DNA of 64,000 nt from an uncultured Clostridia bacterium. Its GTDB lineage: Bacteria; Bacillota; Clostridia; TANB77; CAG-508. The translations under genes and the position numbers were made by a program. The stretch covers positions 1-64,000 of the forward strand of contig CAKOSX010000004.1 in assembly GCA_934119935.1 (NCBI GenBank). The letters are read 5' to 3'. The notes beneath the pieces were generated by a model. That model worked only from the letters and a program-made list of their open reading frames with translations. It was not told where the DNA came from and made no database searches. Shown here in pieces: positions 45,997-54,825 of this stretch. Position 1 is the stretch's first letter; each line of letters opens with the position of its first letter.

Positions 45997-48120
45997 TTAC
46001 ATAATTTTTTTAGTACTTGCTCTTTTTGTTGTTTTTTTCGTTGTTGTCGTTTTTTTAGTGCTTGCTTTTTTGGCTGTTGCTTTTCGTGTTGTTTTCTTTT
46101 TTGTTTCTCCTTCTTCTTTTACTTCTTCTGGAGTCCAAACCTCTCCTTTTTTAGGCTTGTTCCAAGATATATAATTACAGCTCTTTGGGTTATTTTCACA
46201 AATGTAGTAGTTTCTTCTTCTTTTTGTTTTTCTAACTTGAACTTTACCACCACATACTGGGCATGGCTCATCTATTGTAACAACAAATGGTTTTACATTT
46301 TTGCACTCTGGGTAACCAGGGCATGCTAAAAACTTGCCGAATCTTCCCATTTTTACTACCATCATTCTTCCGCATTTATCACACTGCACATCAGAAACTT
46401 CGTCTTCTAGTTTTACATGTTCTAGCTCTTTATCAACTTTTTCAAGCTCATTTTCAAATGGTGGATAGAAATCACGCAATATTTGTTTCCATTCTTCTTT
46501 TCCAGATGCAACTTCATCGAATTCAGTCTCTACCTTAGCAGTAAATTCAACATCTACTATGTCTCCAAAGTTTTCTGTTAATAATTTATTTACAACTTCT
46601 CCGAGCTCTGTTGGAACTAATTGTTTCTTCTCTTTTTCTATATATCTTCTTTCTAATATTGTAGTAATTGTTGGAGAATATGTACTTGGTCTTCCTATTC
46701 CCTTAGCCTCTAACTCTTTTACCAAGCTTGCTTCTGTGTATCTCGCTGGTGGTTCTGTAAAGCTTTGTTTTGCATTTAACTTTTTCTTTTTCACTTCTTG
46801 ATTTACATCTAATGCTGGGATCGATGTTGAATCTTCTTCCTCTTGTCCATTGTCGTTTCCTTCTACATATAGAGTCATAAATCCTTTAAATTTTAAGTTT
46901 TGACCACTTGCCTTGAATACATAGTCATTTACTTTAATATCAACATTTATTGTATCATAAATTGCAGCTGACATTTGACTTGCTAGGAATCTGTTGTATA
47001 TCAATCTATATAATTTGTATTGGTCTGTTGAAAGTGAATCTTTTATGCTTTCTGGCGTTATATAAATATATGTTGGACGTATACCTTCGTGGGCATCTTG
47101 TGCTTCACTACTCTTTTTGTAATACCTGTTTTCGTAGTATTCGCTTCCATAAGTCTTGCTTATTTGCTCTTTTGCGGCAGCTCTTGCCTCCTCAGAAATT
47201 CTTGTAGAGTCTGTTCTCATGTAAGTAATTAGTCCTACACTACCTTTTTCAGGAATTTTCACACCTTCATATAATCCTTGTGCAACAGACATTGTCTTTT
47301 TTAGTGTGAATCCTAACTTTCTTGAAGCCTCTTGTTGCATAGTACTCGTCGTAAATGGTGGTGCAGGAGTTCTTTTCTTTTCTCCTCTTTTCACATCTGT
47401 TACAATGTATTTTCCGCCTTTGATATTTTCTAGAATTTCATCAACTTCTTCTTTCTTGTGTAATTCTATTTTCTTGCTTCCCTTGCCATACAATCTAGCC
47501 TCAAATTCCTTGTTAGACTTTTCATCTAATAAAATAGCATAAATGTTCCAATATTCCTCTGGTACAAAGTTTCTTATTTCATTTTCTCTATCTACAATTA
47601 GCTTTACCGCAACAGATTGAACTCTTCCTGCAGATAGCCCTGGTTTTACCTTTTTCCATAATAATGGGCTTATTTTATAACCCACAATTCTATCAAGCAC
47701 ACGTCTTGCTTGTTGTGCATTTGTTAAATTCATATCTATTTTTCTTGGCTTTTTTATAGATTGTTGTACAGTTTCTTTTGTTATTTCATTAAAAGTAACT
47801 CTACATACACTATCTTCTGGAATTTCCAAAATATGAGCCAAATGCCAAGCAATAGCTTCTCCTTCACGATCAGGGTCGGTTGCAAGATACACGGTTTTTG
47901 CACTTTTAGCATCTTTCTTCAAAGATTTTATTAAATCTCCTTTTCCCCTAATATTTATGTACTCTGGCTCGAAATCATTTTCAATATTAACTCCAAGCTT
48001 AGATTTTGGTAAATCCCTTATATGCCCCATAGATGCAACTACTTTCGTATTTCCACCTAAGAATTTTTTTATAGTATTAGCCTTTGCAGGCGACTCAACA
48101 ATAATTAATTTATCTGCCAT
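45997..48120 (-). CDS. topA: DNA topoisomerase I
   Basis: 707-aa type IA topoisomerase that relaxes negative supercoils. TOPRIM domain KLIIVESPAKANTIKKFL and ATDPDREGEAIAWHL; active-site tyrosine in GLITYMRTDSTRIS; family block GLSAGRVQSVAVKLIVDRE. At the C-terminus are two C4 zinc ribbons (CDKCGRMMVVKMGRFGKFLAC; CPVCGGKVQVRKTKRRRNYYIC) and a Lys/Thr-rich basic tail (KKTTRKATAKKASTKKTT) that resembles a DNA-binding histone-like tail. The ribosome binding site is weak. Upstream lies a 198-nt AT-rich gap. Confidence 0.98.
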   Translation of the reverse strand: MADKLIIVESPAKANTIKKFLGGNTKVVASMGHIRDLPKSKLGVNIENDFEPEYINIRGKGDLIKSLKKDAKSAKTVYLATDPDREGEAIAWHLAHILEIPEDSVCRVTFNEITKETVQQSIKKPRKIDMNLTNAQQARRVLDRIVGYKISPLLWKKVKPGLSAGRVQSVAVKLIVDRENEIRNFVPEEYWNIYAILLDEKSNKEFEARLYGKGSKKIELHKKEEVDEILENIKGGKYIVTDVKRGEKKRTPAPPFTTSTMQQEASRKLGFTLKKTMSVAQGLYEGVKIPEKGSVGLITYMRTDSTRISEEARAAAKEQISKTYGSEYYENRYYKKSSEAQDAHEGIRPTYIYITPESIKDSLSTDQYKLYRLIYNRFLASQMSAAIYDTINVDIKVNDYVFKASGQNLKFKGFMTLYVEGNDNGQEEEDSTSIPALDVNQEVKKKKLNAKQSFTEPPARYTEASLVKELEAKGIGRPSTYSPTITTILERRYIEKEKKQLVPTELGEVVNKLLTENFGDIVDVEFTAKVETEFDEVASGKEEWKQILRDFYPPFENELEKVDKELEHVKLEDEVSDVQCDKCGRMMVVKMGRFGKFLACPGYPECKNVKPFVVTIDEPCPVCGGKVQVRKTKRRRNYYICENNPKSCNYISWNKPKKGEVWTPEEVKEEGETKKKTTRKATAKKASTKKTTTTKKTTKRASTKKIM

Positions 48121-48318
48121 TAACTTTTTCGTATAATCAATCTTATAAAAATTTATAAATATTGATTAACCCTTTCTTCAAATTTAATTTCGTCAATATA
48201 TTGTAGCGTAATTTTATTTAATTTTCAAGTTTTTGAAGCGTTAATTTTCAATAGATTTCAAATCTTTTCACATATCCGTGATTTTTTACAAGTTATTTTT
48301 AACACATATCCGCATTTT

Positions 48319-48654
48319 TTACTTTGTCATACTAAAAATTAGTTCTGGACATTTCTTAAAATCTGATATTATATCTCCTGTAGCGACTGGTGTTACTTGG
48401 TAATTTACGAGTATTTTTAATAAATTATCTATTAAATTTTCATTATTTGATAAATGGCTTTCTATTGCCTTTTCTGTTATAACATCTTTCTTTCCATCAT
48501 TTTCTTCTTTTACTAATGCAATTCCAAATTTTTTCTCATCTTCTTTTACTTCTGAGGCGGTCAGCTTGTAATATTTTACCTTTATTTTTTGTTTTCTTTC
48601 TGCTTCATTAAAATTTTCCACATTAATATTAGCTTCTCCAAATAGTTTTTTCAT
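48319..48654 (-). CDS. DUF6514-like small protein
   Basis: 111 aa. YYKLTASEVKEDEKKFGIALVKEE, then ITEKAIESHLSNNENLIDNLLKILVNYQVTPVATGDIISDF: a short beta strand with a Y/F-G-I motif and a C-terminal VTPV...D(V/I)I.DF block, the layout of DUF6514 proteins of Clostridia. Function unknown. It lies between murG and topA with its own spacing on both sides, so probably monocistronic. ATG with AGGAAAGGTTG upstream. Confidence 0.6.
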   Translation of the reverse strand: MKKLFGEANINVENFNEAERKQKIKVKYYKLTASEVKEDEKKFGIALVKEENDGKKDVITEKAIESHLSNNENLIDNLLKILVNYQVTPVATGDIISDFKKCPELIFSMTK

Positions 48655-48804
48655 ATTAAATCACAACCTTTCCTAGAGGAAAATTTAGAATTGTAAAATT
48701 AATTATTTTTATAAACGAAAATATTTGATAATACTTCTATTATCAATTAGTAGTACATATGTTATTAAAAATTTTGAATTTTTTTACAATTACTTATCCC
48801 CTTT

Positions 48805-48838
48805 AAAAAAATATAATACCACCAGATTATTCTGGTGG
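48805..48838 (-). terminator. Terminator of the dcw operon, overlapping the murG stop
   Basis: Minus strand CCACCAG, AATAAT, CTGGTGG, then TATTATATTTTTTT. The murG stop codon TAA lies in the hairpin loop, so the stem uses the last codons of the gene. Confidence 0.85.
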
Positions 48839-49975
48839 CAAGTTATTTCGTGTTTCATGTTTCGACACAATTCGACAAATCTCCTTGTATATGTTTTCCT
48901 CTACATCAGCTCTTGCAACTTTTTTGGCCGATTCTCCCATTGTTTTCAAGGCTTCCGTGTCTTTCACAATATTATTTATCGTATTATTTAATTTTGTAAG
49001 ATTTAATTCTTTATCTAATATAATTTTTGCAGCACCAACTTTTTCCAATACTTTTGCATTGTATTCTTGATGGTTTTCTGTTGCAAATGGATATGGAATA
49101 AATATTGCAGGTTTTCCTATTGTAGCAATTTCTGTAATAGTCATTGCTCCACTTCTACACACAACTAAATCTGACATTTCCATAACCTCTTGCATATTAT
49201 ATATGTATGGTAATATTTTTGTATTCTCTATATTATCAATATCTATATTCTTAATTCTTAGTTTTTCTTTTACCTCATCATAGTTGCCAGGCCCTGCAGC
49301 CCAAACTATTTGGTACTTTTCATTAAGCCTATTCTCTATTATGCCCAATATTGCATTATTTATACTTTGAGCCCCTTGGCTTCCACCAAAGAATAATACT
49401 ACTGGTAAATCTTGTTTCAATTTCATTTCATGTTTCAAGTTATATTTTTGCTCATCACTTAATCTATTGGAATTTACTTTCGTTGGCGTTCCAGTAACTA
49501 CTATCTTTCTTGCATTTGGAATTCTTTCTTTTGCTTCTTCGAATCCTAGCAATATTTCATCGGCTTTTTTAGCCATTACTTTTACAGCGACACCAGGAAA
49601 AGCATTGCTTTCATGCAATACTATTGGAATTTTTAACTGGCTTGCTGCCATACAAACAGAAACACATATATATCCGCCTGTACCAATAACCACATCCGGC
49701 TTAAATTCTTTTAATATATTTCTAGCTTGACCAACAGCCTTTATTGTTTTGTACAATCTTTTAATATTATCTAAATTTATTTTTCTGTTAATTCCATATG
49801 CCTCAATATTTTTTAGTTCGTAACCGGCTCTTGGTACTAAGTCTTTTTCTAATCCTCTACCAGTTCCTATAAAAATTATCTTTGAATCCGGTTCTTTCTC
49901 CATTATCTTATTTGCAATGGCTATTCCAGGATTTATATGTCCACCTGTTCCAGCCGCAGCAATCACTACTCTCAT
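48827..49975 (-). CDS. murG: Lipid II synthase MurG
   Basis: 382-aa peripheral membrane glycosyltransferase adding GlcNAc to lipid I to form lipid II. N-terminal glycine loop AAAGTGGHINPGIAIA, GTGGYICVSVCMAA, HESNAFPG, and the UDP-binding FFGGSQGAQSINNAI, RSGAMTITEIATIGKPAIFIPYPFATENHQEYNA. Last gene of the dcw cluster here, 27 nt downstream of the intact-frame end of ftsW. Confidence 0.97.
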   Translation of the reverse strand: MRVVIAAAGTGGHINPGIAIANKIMEKEPDSKIIFIGTGRGLEKDLVPRAGYELKNIEAYGINRKINLDNIKRLYKTIKAVGQARNILKEFKPDVVIGTGGYICVSVCMAASQLKIPIVLHESNAFPGVAVKVMAKKADEILLGFEEAKERIPNARKIVVTGTPTKVNSNRLSDEQKYNLKHEMKLKQDLPVVLFFGGSQGAQSINNAILGIIENRLNEKYQIVWAAGPGNYDEVKEKLRIKNIDIDNIENTKILPYIYNMQEVMEMSDLVVCRSGAMTITEIATIGKPAIFIPYPFATENHQEYNAKVLEKVGAAKIILDKELNLTKLNNTINNIVKDTEALKTMGESAKKVARADVEENIYKEICRIVSKHETRNNLPPE

Positions 49976-50001
49976 TTTTTACACCTTTCTTACTTCAAAC
50001 T

Positions 50002-51169
50002 CTAAACTTTTGAGCCAGCTCTAGAAACATTAAGCAAAACTCCCACCGCTGACAGCAATATTACGAGTGCTGTTCCCCCGGTAACTAAAGAACGGAAGTG
50101 CCATACCTGTTGTTGGTATTGAGGCTGTAACAACCGCAATATTTATTATTGCCTGTGTTGCAACAAGCGTTGTAATACCTATTGCTAGCAAGCTACCAAA
50201 CATATCTGGTGCTTTCATAGAAATTACAATTCCTCTCCATACAAAAATTGCAAATAGTAATATTATTGCGACACATCCAACAAAGCCTAATTCTTCTGCA
50301 ACAATAGCAAATATGAAATCATTTTGAGGCTCTGGTATGTACAAATATTTTTGTTTACTGTTTCCTAGTCCAACTCCGAACAATCCTCCAGAACCAATTG
50401 CATACAAGCTTTGTACCATCTGGTATCCTGTTCCTGTAGCATCAGACCATGGATCGAAGAATGTCATGATTCTATCTAATCTAAAAGACTCACTCTGGTC
50501 GCCTTTTAGCAGTTCCCTTATTATTACTAAGGCTACGCCTGCAACTCCCGCAAGTCCAGCAAACAAGAAGTGAAGCATTCTACATCCTGCCATCAGCATC
50601 ATTACACAAGTTACAACACCAACAACCAAAGATACGCTCAAATGGTTTTGTATACAATATAATATTAAAATTGGTGGTACAAGAAAAAGCATTGGTTTAA
50701 AAAAGCCTCTCCAAAAATCTTTTAGTTGGCTCTTATGATCAGATAAATACCCAGCATAGAATATTATCAAGCCAATTTTTGTTATTTCTGATGGTTGAAA
50801 TTGTCCTAGCCCTTTTATTTCAATCCATCTCTTAGCGCCATTAACAGTCTTTCCTAAACCTGGTACCATTACTAAAAGCAGAATTGCAACTGAAAATACA
50901 TACACTATCTTGTAGTATTTTTTGTAAAATCTATAATCAATTTTAGATATCAAAAACATTATCACAATTCCTGCAATTGCAAACTGAAATTGTTTTATAA
51001 AATATGTATAACTCTTTCCAGTTTTAGATAATGCTGAAGGTGCACTCGCAGAGAGTACCATAACAACGCCTAATGATAGCAGTATCAGAACTGTTATTAC
51101 TAATATATAATCTACTTTATTGTTCAGAAATTTTGAAAATCTTTTAACTTTCTTTTTTTCTCTTTGCAT
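50002..51169 (-). pseudogene. ftsW: Cell-division lipid II polymerase FtsW, frameshifted at the C-terminus
   Basis: SEDS glycosyltransferase that polymerises septal peptidoglycan with its class B PBP. Residues 1-355 are normal: ten helices, LILLSLGVVMVLSAS, GLGQFQPSEITKIG, QNDFIFAIVAEELGF, PTTGMALPFFSY. There the frame reads SYRGNSTRNIAVSGGSFA and stops at 50030. One nucleotide less in the CGGGGG run (50075-50081) would give SYGGTALVILLSAVGVLLNVSRAGSKV and a stop at 50002, the standard FtsW end with the conserved SYGG. Span 3n+1. Because ftsW is normally essential, a sequence error is as likely as a true mutation. Confidence 0.88.
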
Positions 51170-51188
51170 TTGTTCGTCCTTTCAATTT

Positions 51189-52178
51189 TTATATTGCTGC
51201 TAAGCCTATCATACACGCAATTAGTGTAATTATACTAAATACAGACACAATTGCATTTTCGTTCCATCCACACAATTCAAAATGATGATGTAATGGTGCC
51301 ATCTTAAATACTCTTTTTCCTGTTCTTTTGTAATGAGCAACTTGTATTATATCTGATAAAGTTTCTAATACTGGAACAATTGCAATTATAACTAATAAAA
51401 TTGGTAATTTTAAATAAATAGCCATTACCGAAACTGCTCCACCTAGGAATAGCGAACCAGTATCACCCATGAATACCTTTGCTGGATGTAAATTGAATAA
51501 CAAGAATGCTAAGCATATTCCAATCAAGCTAACTCCCATTATAACAATCTCTTTAACTCCAAATATTATTCCTATAACCGTCAAACAGGTTAATATAATT
51601 GTTGTAACAGAAGTGCTTAATCCATCTATTCCATCTGTTAAATTAATTGCATTTGTAGTTGCAAGCATAACTATTATTGTGAATGGTATATACAACCAAA
51701 TTGGCAATGTAATTGATGTTTTTGCAAATGGAATTATCAAATCTGTTACAATATGCATTACATTTGTTAAATACACTGTAAATACAGTTGCAATTATCAA
51801 CAGTCCAAACATCTTATATCGTGGTTTTAGACCTTCTGTATTTTTTAAGATTAATTTCTTAAAATCGTCTACAAAGCCTACCAATCCAAAACCGACTGTT
51901 ACTAATATTAGTGGTATTAAATTTTTAGCCATTGTCTGTTCAGACGCATCTATGGATTTTGAATATTTTAAGAATACTATTGCTCCCATTATAATTATGG
52001 CTAAAATCATTACAATTCCACCCATTGTTGGAGTTCCCTGCTTTTTTAGATGAGACTTTGGTCCATCGTCTCTTTCTTGTTGCCCTATTTTTTTCCTACG
52101 TAATATTGGTATTACTATTAGAGATATTACAAATGCTATAGCAAATGCCAACATTAATATCTTTATTTGGTATGCCAT
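51189..52178 (-). CDS. mraY: Phospho-MurNAc-pentapeptide transferase MraY
   Basis: 329-aa, ten-helix membrane enzyme transferring phospho-MurNAc-pentapeptide to undecaprenyl phosphate (lipid I). Motifs: DGPKSHLKKQGTPTMGG, GLVGFVDDFKKL (the double Asp), NLTDGIDGLS, NLHPAKVFMGDTGSL, APLHHHFELCG. ATG 1 nt after the murE stop, with its ribosome binding site AAAGGAG inside the last murE codons. Confidence 0.98.
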   Translation of the reverse strand: MAYQIKILMLAFAIAFVISLIVIPILRRKKIGQQERDDGPKSHLKKQGTPTMGGIVMILAIIIMGAIVFLKYSKSIDASEQTMAKNLIPLILVTVGFGLVGFVDDFKKLILKNTEGLKPRYKMFGLLIIATVFTVYLTNVMHIVTDLIIPFAKTSITLPIWLYIPFTIIVMLATTNAINLTDGIDGLSTSVTTIILTCLTVIGIIFGVKEIVIMGVSLIGICLAFLLFNLHPAKVFMGDTGSLFLGGAVSVMAIYLKLPILLVIIAIVPVLETLSDIIQVAHYKRTGKRVFKMAPLHHHFELCGWNENAIVSVFSIITLIACMIGLAAI

Positions 52179-52179
52179 T

Positions 52180-53652
52180 TTATATTTCTCCTTTGATTAT
52201 TTGATTTACTATTATTCTTTCGTCAAATGGATGTTTCACTCCATTTATCTCTTGATATGGCTCGTGTCCTTTTCCTGCAAGCACAATTATATCTTTCTTG
52301 CTAGCCATATTTATTGCATATTTAATAGCCTCTATTCTATCTACTATACATACATATTTTCCTTTAGTCTTTTTTATTCCTGTTTCGATTTCATCAACTA
52401 TTGTTTGAGGGTCCTCTGTTCTTGGATTATCTGATGTAATTATTGTAAAATCTGCAATTTTGCCTGATATCTCGCCCATTATAGGTCTTTTTGTCGTATC
52501 TCTGTCTCCTCCACAACCAAATACAGAAATTACTCTTCCTCTAGTATATGATTTCACGGCATTTAGTATATTTTCCAAGCTTTCTGGAGAATGCGCATAA
52601 TCTATCATAATTGTTAAATCTTTGCTGTTATTTACAAGCTCAGATCTTCCTGGAACTCTTACTTCTAGTAAAGCATCTTTTATATTTTCTGCAGAACAGC
52701 CTAATTTTGTTGCAACACAAATTGCAGCTAAGCTGTTATACACGCTGAATCTTCCCGGAATTCCAACTTTTACTCTCTCATTTTTATCTCCAATTTTAAC
52801 TTTGAAGTCTACATACGAATTTGTAATTGTAATATCTTTTGCAAGTAAATTACATGCATTGTCAATTCCATATGTTGTTATGTTGCAATCTGGTACTAGA
52901 CTTGGTACCTTGCAAACTTGTAAATCATCAACATTTACAAAACCACATTTACACATCTTAAATAGTTTCAATTTAGACTCAAAGTAGTCTTGCATATTTG
53001 GATGCTCTTTTGGACTAATGTGGTCCTCTGAAAAGTTTGTGAATACTGCAATATCAAATTGGCATCCGGCAACTCTGTTTAATTTCAAACTTTGTGAAGA
53101 AACTTCCATTACGATTGCTTGGCAGCCATCTTCAACCATTTGCGCAAAATATTGTTGTAACTCTATGCTTTCTGGAGTTGTTCTATCGCTATCTAACAAT
53201 TTCTTATCCCCACTATAAACAGCTATAGTTCCAACTAATCCAGTCTTAATTCCTTGTTTTTGTAGAATCTCTTTAATCATAAATGTTGTAGTAGTCTTGC
53301 CCTTTGTTCCAGTAACTCCAATTAGCTTAACTTTTTTTGATGGATTATCATAAAAATTGCATGCACAAATTGCCATCGCATATCTTGCGTCTGGTACAAC
53401 AATAAGAGTTACATCCTCTGGTATATTTAGACTCTTGATATCTGTTGTCTCCTCAACAAGAATAGTCTTTGCACCTTTCTCAATTGCACTATTTATATAC
53501 TGTGTTCCATCTGTTGTGAAACCTTTAATTGCAAAAAACATGCTTCCTTCAACAACTTTTCTAGAATCCTTTTCTATTGTTGTAACCTCTCTATCAATTT
53601 CACCTTTAGCTCTAATTCCCTCTATTCCAACTAAAATTTTCTTTAAATTCAT
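52180..53652 (-). CDS. murE: UDP-MurNAc-tripeptide synthetase MurE (meso-DAP type)
   Basis: 490-aa cytosolic ligase adding the third stem-peptide residue. ATP site GVTGTKGKTTTTFMI, TTPESIELQQYFAQM, EVSSQSLKLNRVAG, DYAHSPESLENIL, FGCGGDRDTTKRPIMG. The motif SDNPRTEDP is the DNPR signature of meso-diaminopimelate-specific enzymes, so the peptidoglycan is probably A1-gamma. First gene of the murE-mraY-ftsW-murG block; the usual murF and murD are absent. Confidence 0.97.
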   Translation of the reverse strand: MNLKKILVGIEGIRAKGEIDREVTTIEKDSRKVVEGSMFFAIKGFTTDGTQYINSAIEKGAKTILVEETTDIKSLNIPEDVTLIVVPDARYAMAICACNFYDNPSKKVKLIGVTGTKGKTTTTFMIKEILQKQGIKTGLVGTIAVYSGDKKLLDSDRTTPESIELQQYFAQMVEDGCQAIVMEVSSQSLKLNRVAGCQFDIAVFTNFSEDHISPKEHPNMQDYFESKLKLFKMCKCGFVNVDDLQVCKVPSLVPDCNITTYGIDNACNLLAKDITITNSYVDFKVKIGDKNERVKVGIPGRFSVYNSLAAICVATKLGCSAENIKDALLEVRVPGRSELVNNSKDLTIMIDYAHSPESLENILNAVKSYTRGRVISVFGCGGDRDTTKRPIMGEISGKIADFTIITSDNPRTEDPQTIVDEIETGIKKTKGKYVCIVDRIEAIKYAINMASKKDIIVLAGKGHEPYQEINGVKHPFDERIIVNQIIKGEI

Positions 53653-53872
53653 ATAATTACCATTCCTCTCCGAATTTATTTGGTTAATATTTACACTGAC
53701 ATATAGTAGTTGCTATAATTGCCATTTTTACTTTTAACATTATATAATTAAAAAACTGATTTGTATAGGGTTATAGTTATTTTTTATAAAAAAATTTATA
53801 GTACATTATATTCTAGAATATACAAAATTAGTAAAATATTTGTATCATCTAATTTCCTCTTTCGCACAAAGT

Positions 53873-53901
53873 TTGTCAATTCACATATAACATGCTATAA
53901 T
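53873..53901 (+). promoter_or_regulatory. Promoter of the GC-rich cassette
   Basis: -35 TTGTCA (53873-53878), 17 nt, -10 TATAAT (53896-53901), about 90 nt ahead of the start codon at 53990. Confidence 0.75.
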
Positions 53902-53989
53902 ATATGTATAACGCAATTTGAATTGGCAGTTCTTCACACGGTTATTTGACATGTTGTGTTTCCTGCCACAAGCAAAAAGGAGGTCCATT

Positions 53990-54583
53990 ATGGACGATTT
54001 TAAAACCATTGCCCAGAACAATGGCATACGTGTTCCCCATACACTATTTGGGGAAATAGCTTTCAATCGGAGATGGGCAAAAGCTGAAGAAGCCTTTGCT
54101 ATTTTTGAAGAAAGATTTCGGCAGCGTGAGTCTGAATGGAACAGTTGTCGAGAAAACCTAGAAAATGACTGGGGTCGTCCGTTTCCTGCCTTTTCTCAGG
54201 TGTTCAAGCTTCGGCCGTTGTACTTCAACAGCCCCGCTGAGGCCATTTCCGCAATCAATACGGCGCAAATAGCACTGGATTCGTTTTCTTTCAAGGAAGA
54301 ATACGAATTACAAGAACGCCTTGCCAGATTGGCATGGTTTAACTTCAAGGTGCTCTCGAATGTGCCAAAAAGTTGTACCCTGATTGTCCTTAAAGAGGTC
54401 AACTACGAGCCCTCTAAGGACAAGAGGCTTACTTTCGAGGCCTCTGTTGCCGAGCTTAAACCCTGTTCTATCCGTCTCCCAGACGGTGGAATTATGTGGC
54501 TGGCTTTCAAACCTCAAGATCATTTCGATGACCTTAAAGATTTGAAGGTCACGGCGCAATTCTGCAAGGTCGAATACCTCTAA
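53990..54583 (+). CDS. Unknown protein in a GC-rich cassette
   Basis: 197 aa, not recognised. Soluble, charged, no signal or membrane helix. Residues 1-120 are mostly helical (KAEEAFAIFEERFRQRESEWNSC, EEYELQERLARLAWFNFKVLS); residues about 125-197 look beta-rich (CTLIVLKEVNYEP, PCSIRLPDGGIMWLAFKP, LKVTAQFCKVEYL). The ATG at 53990 follows AAGGAGG at 6 nt; the frame runs 24 codons further up, past the promoter. Base and codon use (GCC, CTG, CGG) are far GC-richer than neighbours, and it carries its own promoter and terminator, so it looks like a foreign single-gene cassette. It splits the dcw cluster on the opposite strand, next to a D-lactate dehydrogenase. Confidence 0.75.
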   Translation: MDDFKTIAQNNGIRVPHTLFGEIAFNRRWAKAEEAFAIFEERFRQRESEWNSCRENLENDWGRPFPAFSQVFKLRPLYFNSPAEAISAINTAQIALDSFSFKEEYELQERLARLAWFNFKVLSNVPKSCTLIVLKEVNYEPSKDKRLTFEASVAELKPCSIRLPDGGIMWLAFKPQDHFDDLKDLKVTAQFCKVEYL

Positions 54584-54597
54584 CAGAATTGGTAAAG

Positions 54598-54643
54598 TCA
54601 GAAAGCATCGTGTTCTCTCAAAATGAGGCACGATGCTTTCTGA
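54598..54643 (+). terminator. Terminator of the GC-rich cassette
   Basis: Perfect 15-bp arms TCAGAAAGCATCGTG and CACGATGCTTTCTGA around a 16-nt loop. No T-run follows directly, so it may work through the stem or with a factor. Confidence 0.7.
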
Positions 54644-54733
54644 TGTAGATATAATCACAATTTTTCAATTTATCTAAAGTTATAACATAATATAAGAGGT
54701 CATCGGTTTTTTATAATTTATTTGATTTTTGTA

Positions 54734-54762
54734 TTGATTTTTAATATTTTTGGTAATATACT
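54734..54762 (+). promoter_or_regulatory. Promoter of the D-lactate dehydrogenase gene
   Basis: -35 TTGATT (54734-54739), 17 nt, -10 TATACT (54757-54762). Confidence 0.6.
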
Positions 54763-54825
54763 AATAGGTGGCTTAATTTTATTTAGATTTTTGTTTAAAT
54801 TAAGCAAGAAAGGAATTGATTTATT

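Noticed and set aside
48862..48880. Two TTCGACA heptamers as Spo0A sites
   Set aside because: They are inside the murG coding end with no promoter nearby; the heptamer is expected by chance.
54196..54658. Minus-strand frames opposite the GC-rich cassette gene
   Set aside because: GC-rich DNA leaves long shadow frames; none has a ribosome binding site, while the plus frame has promoter, ribosome binding site and terminator.
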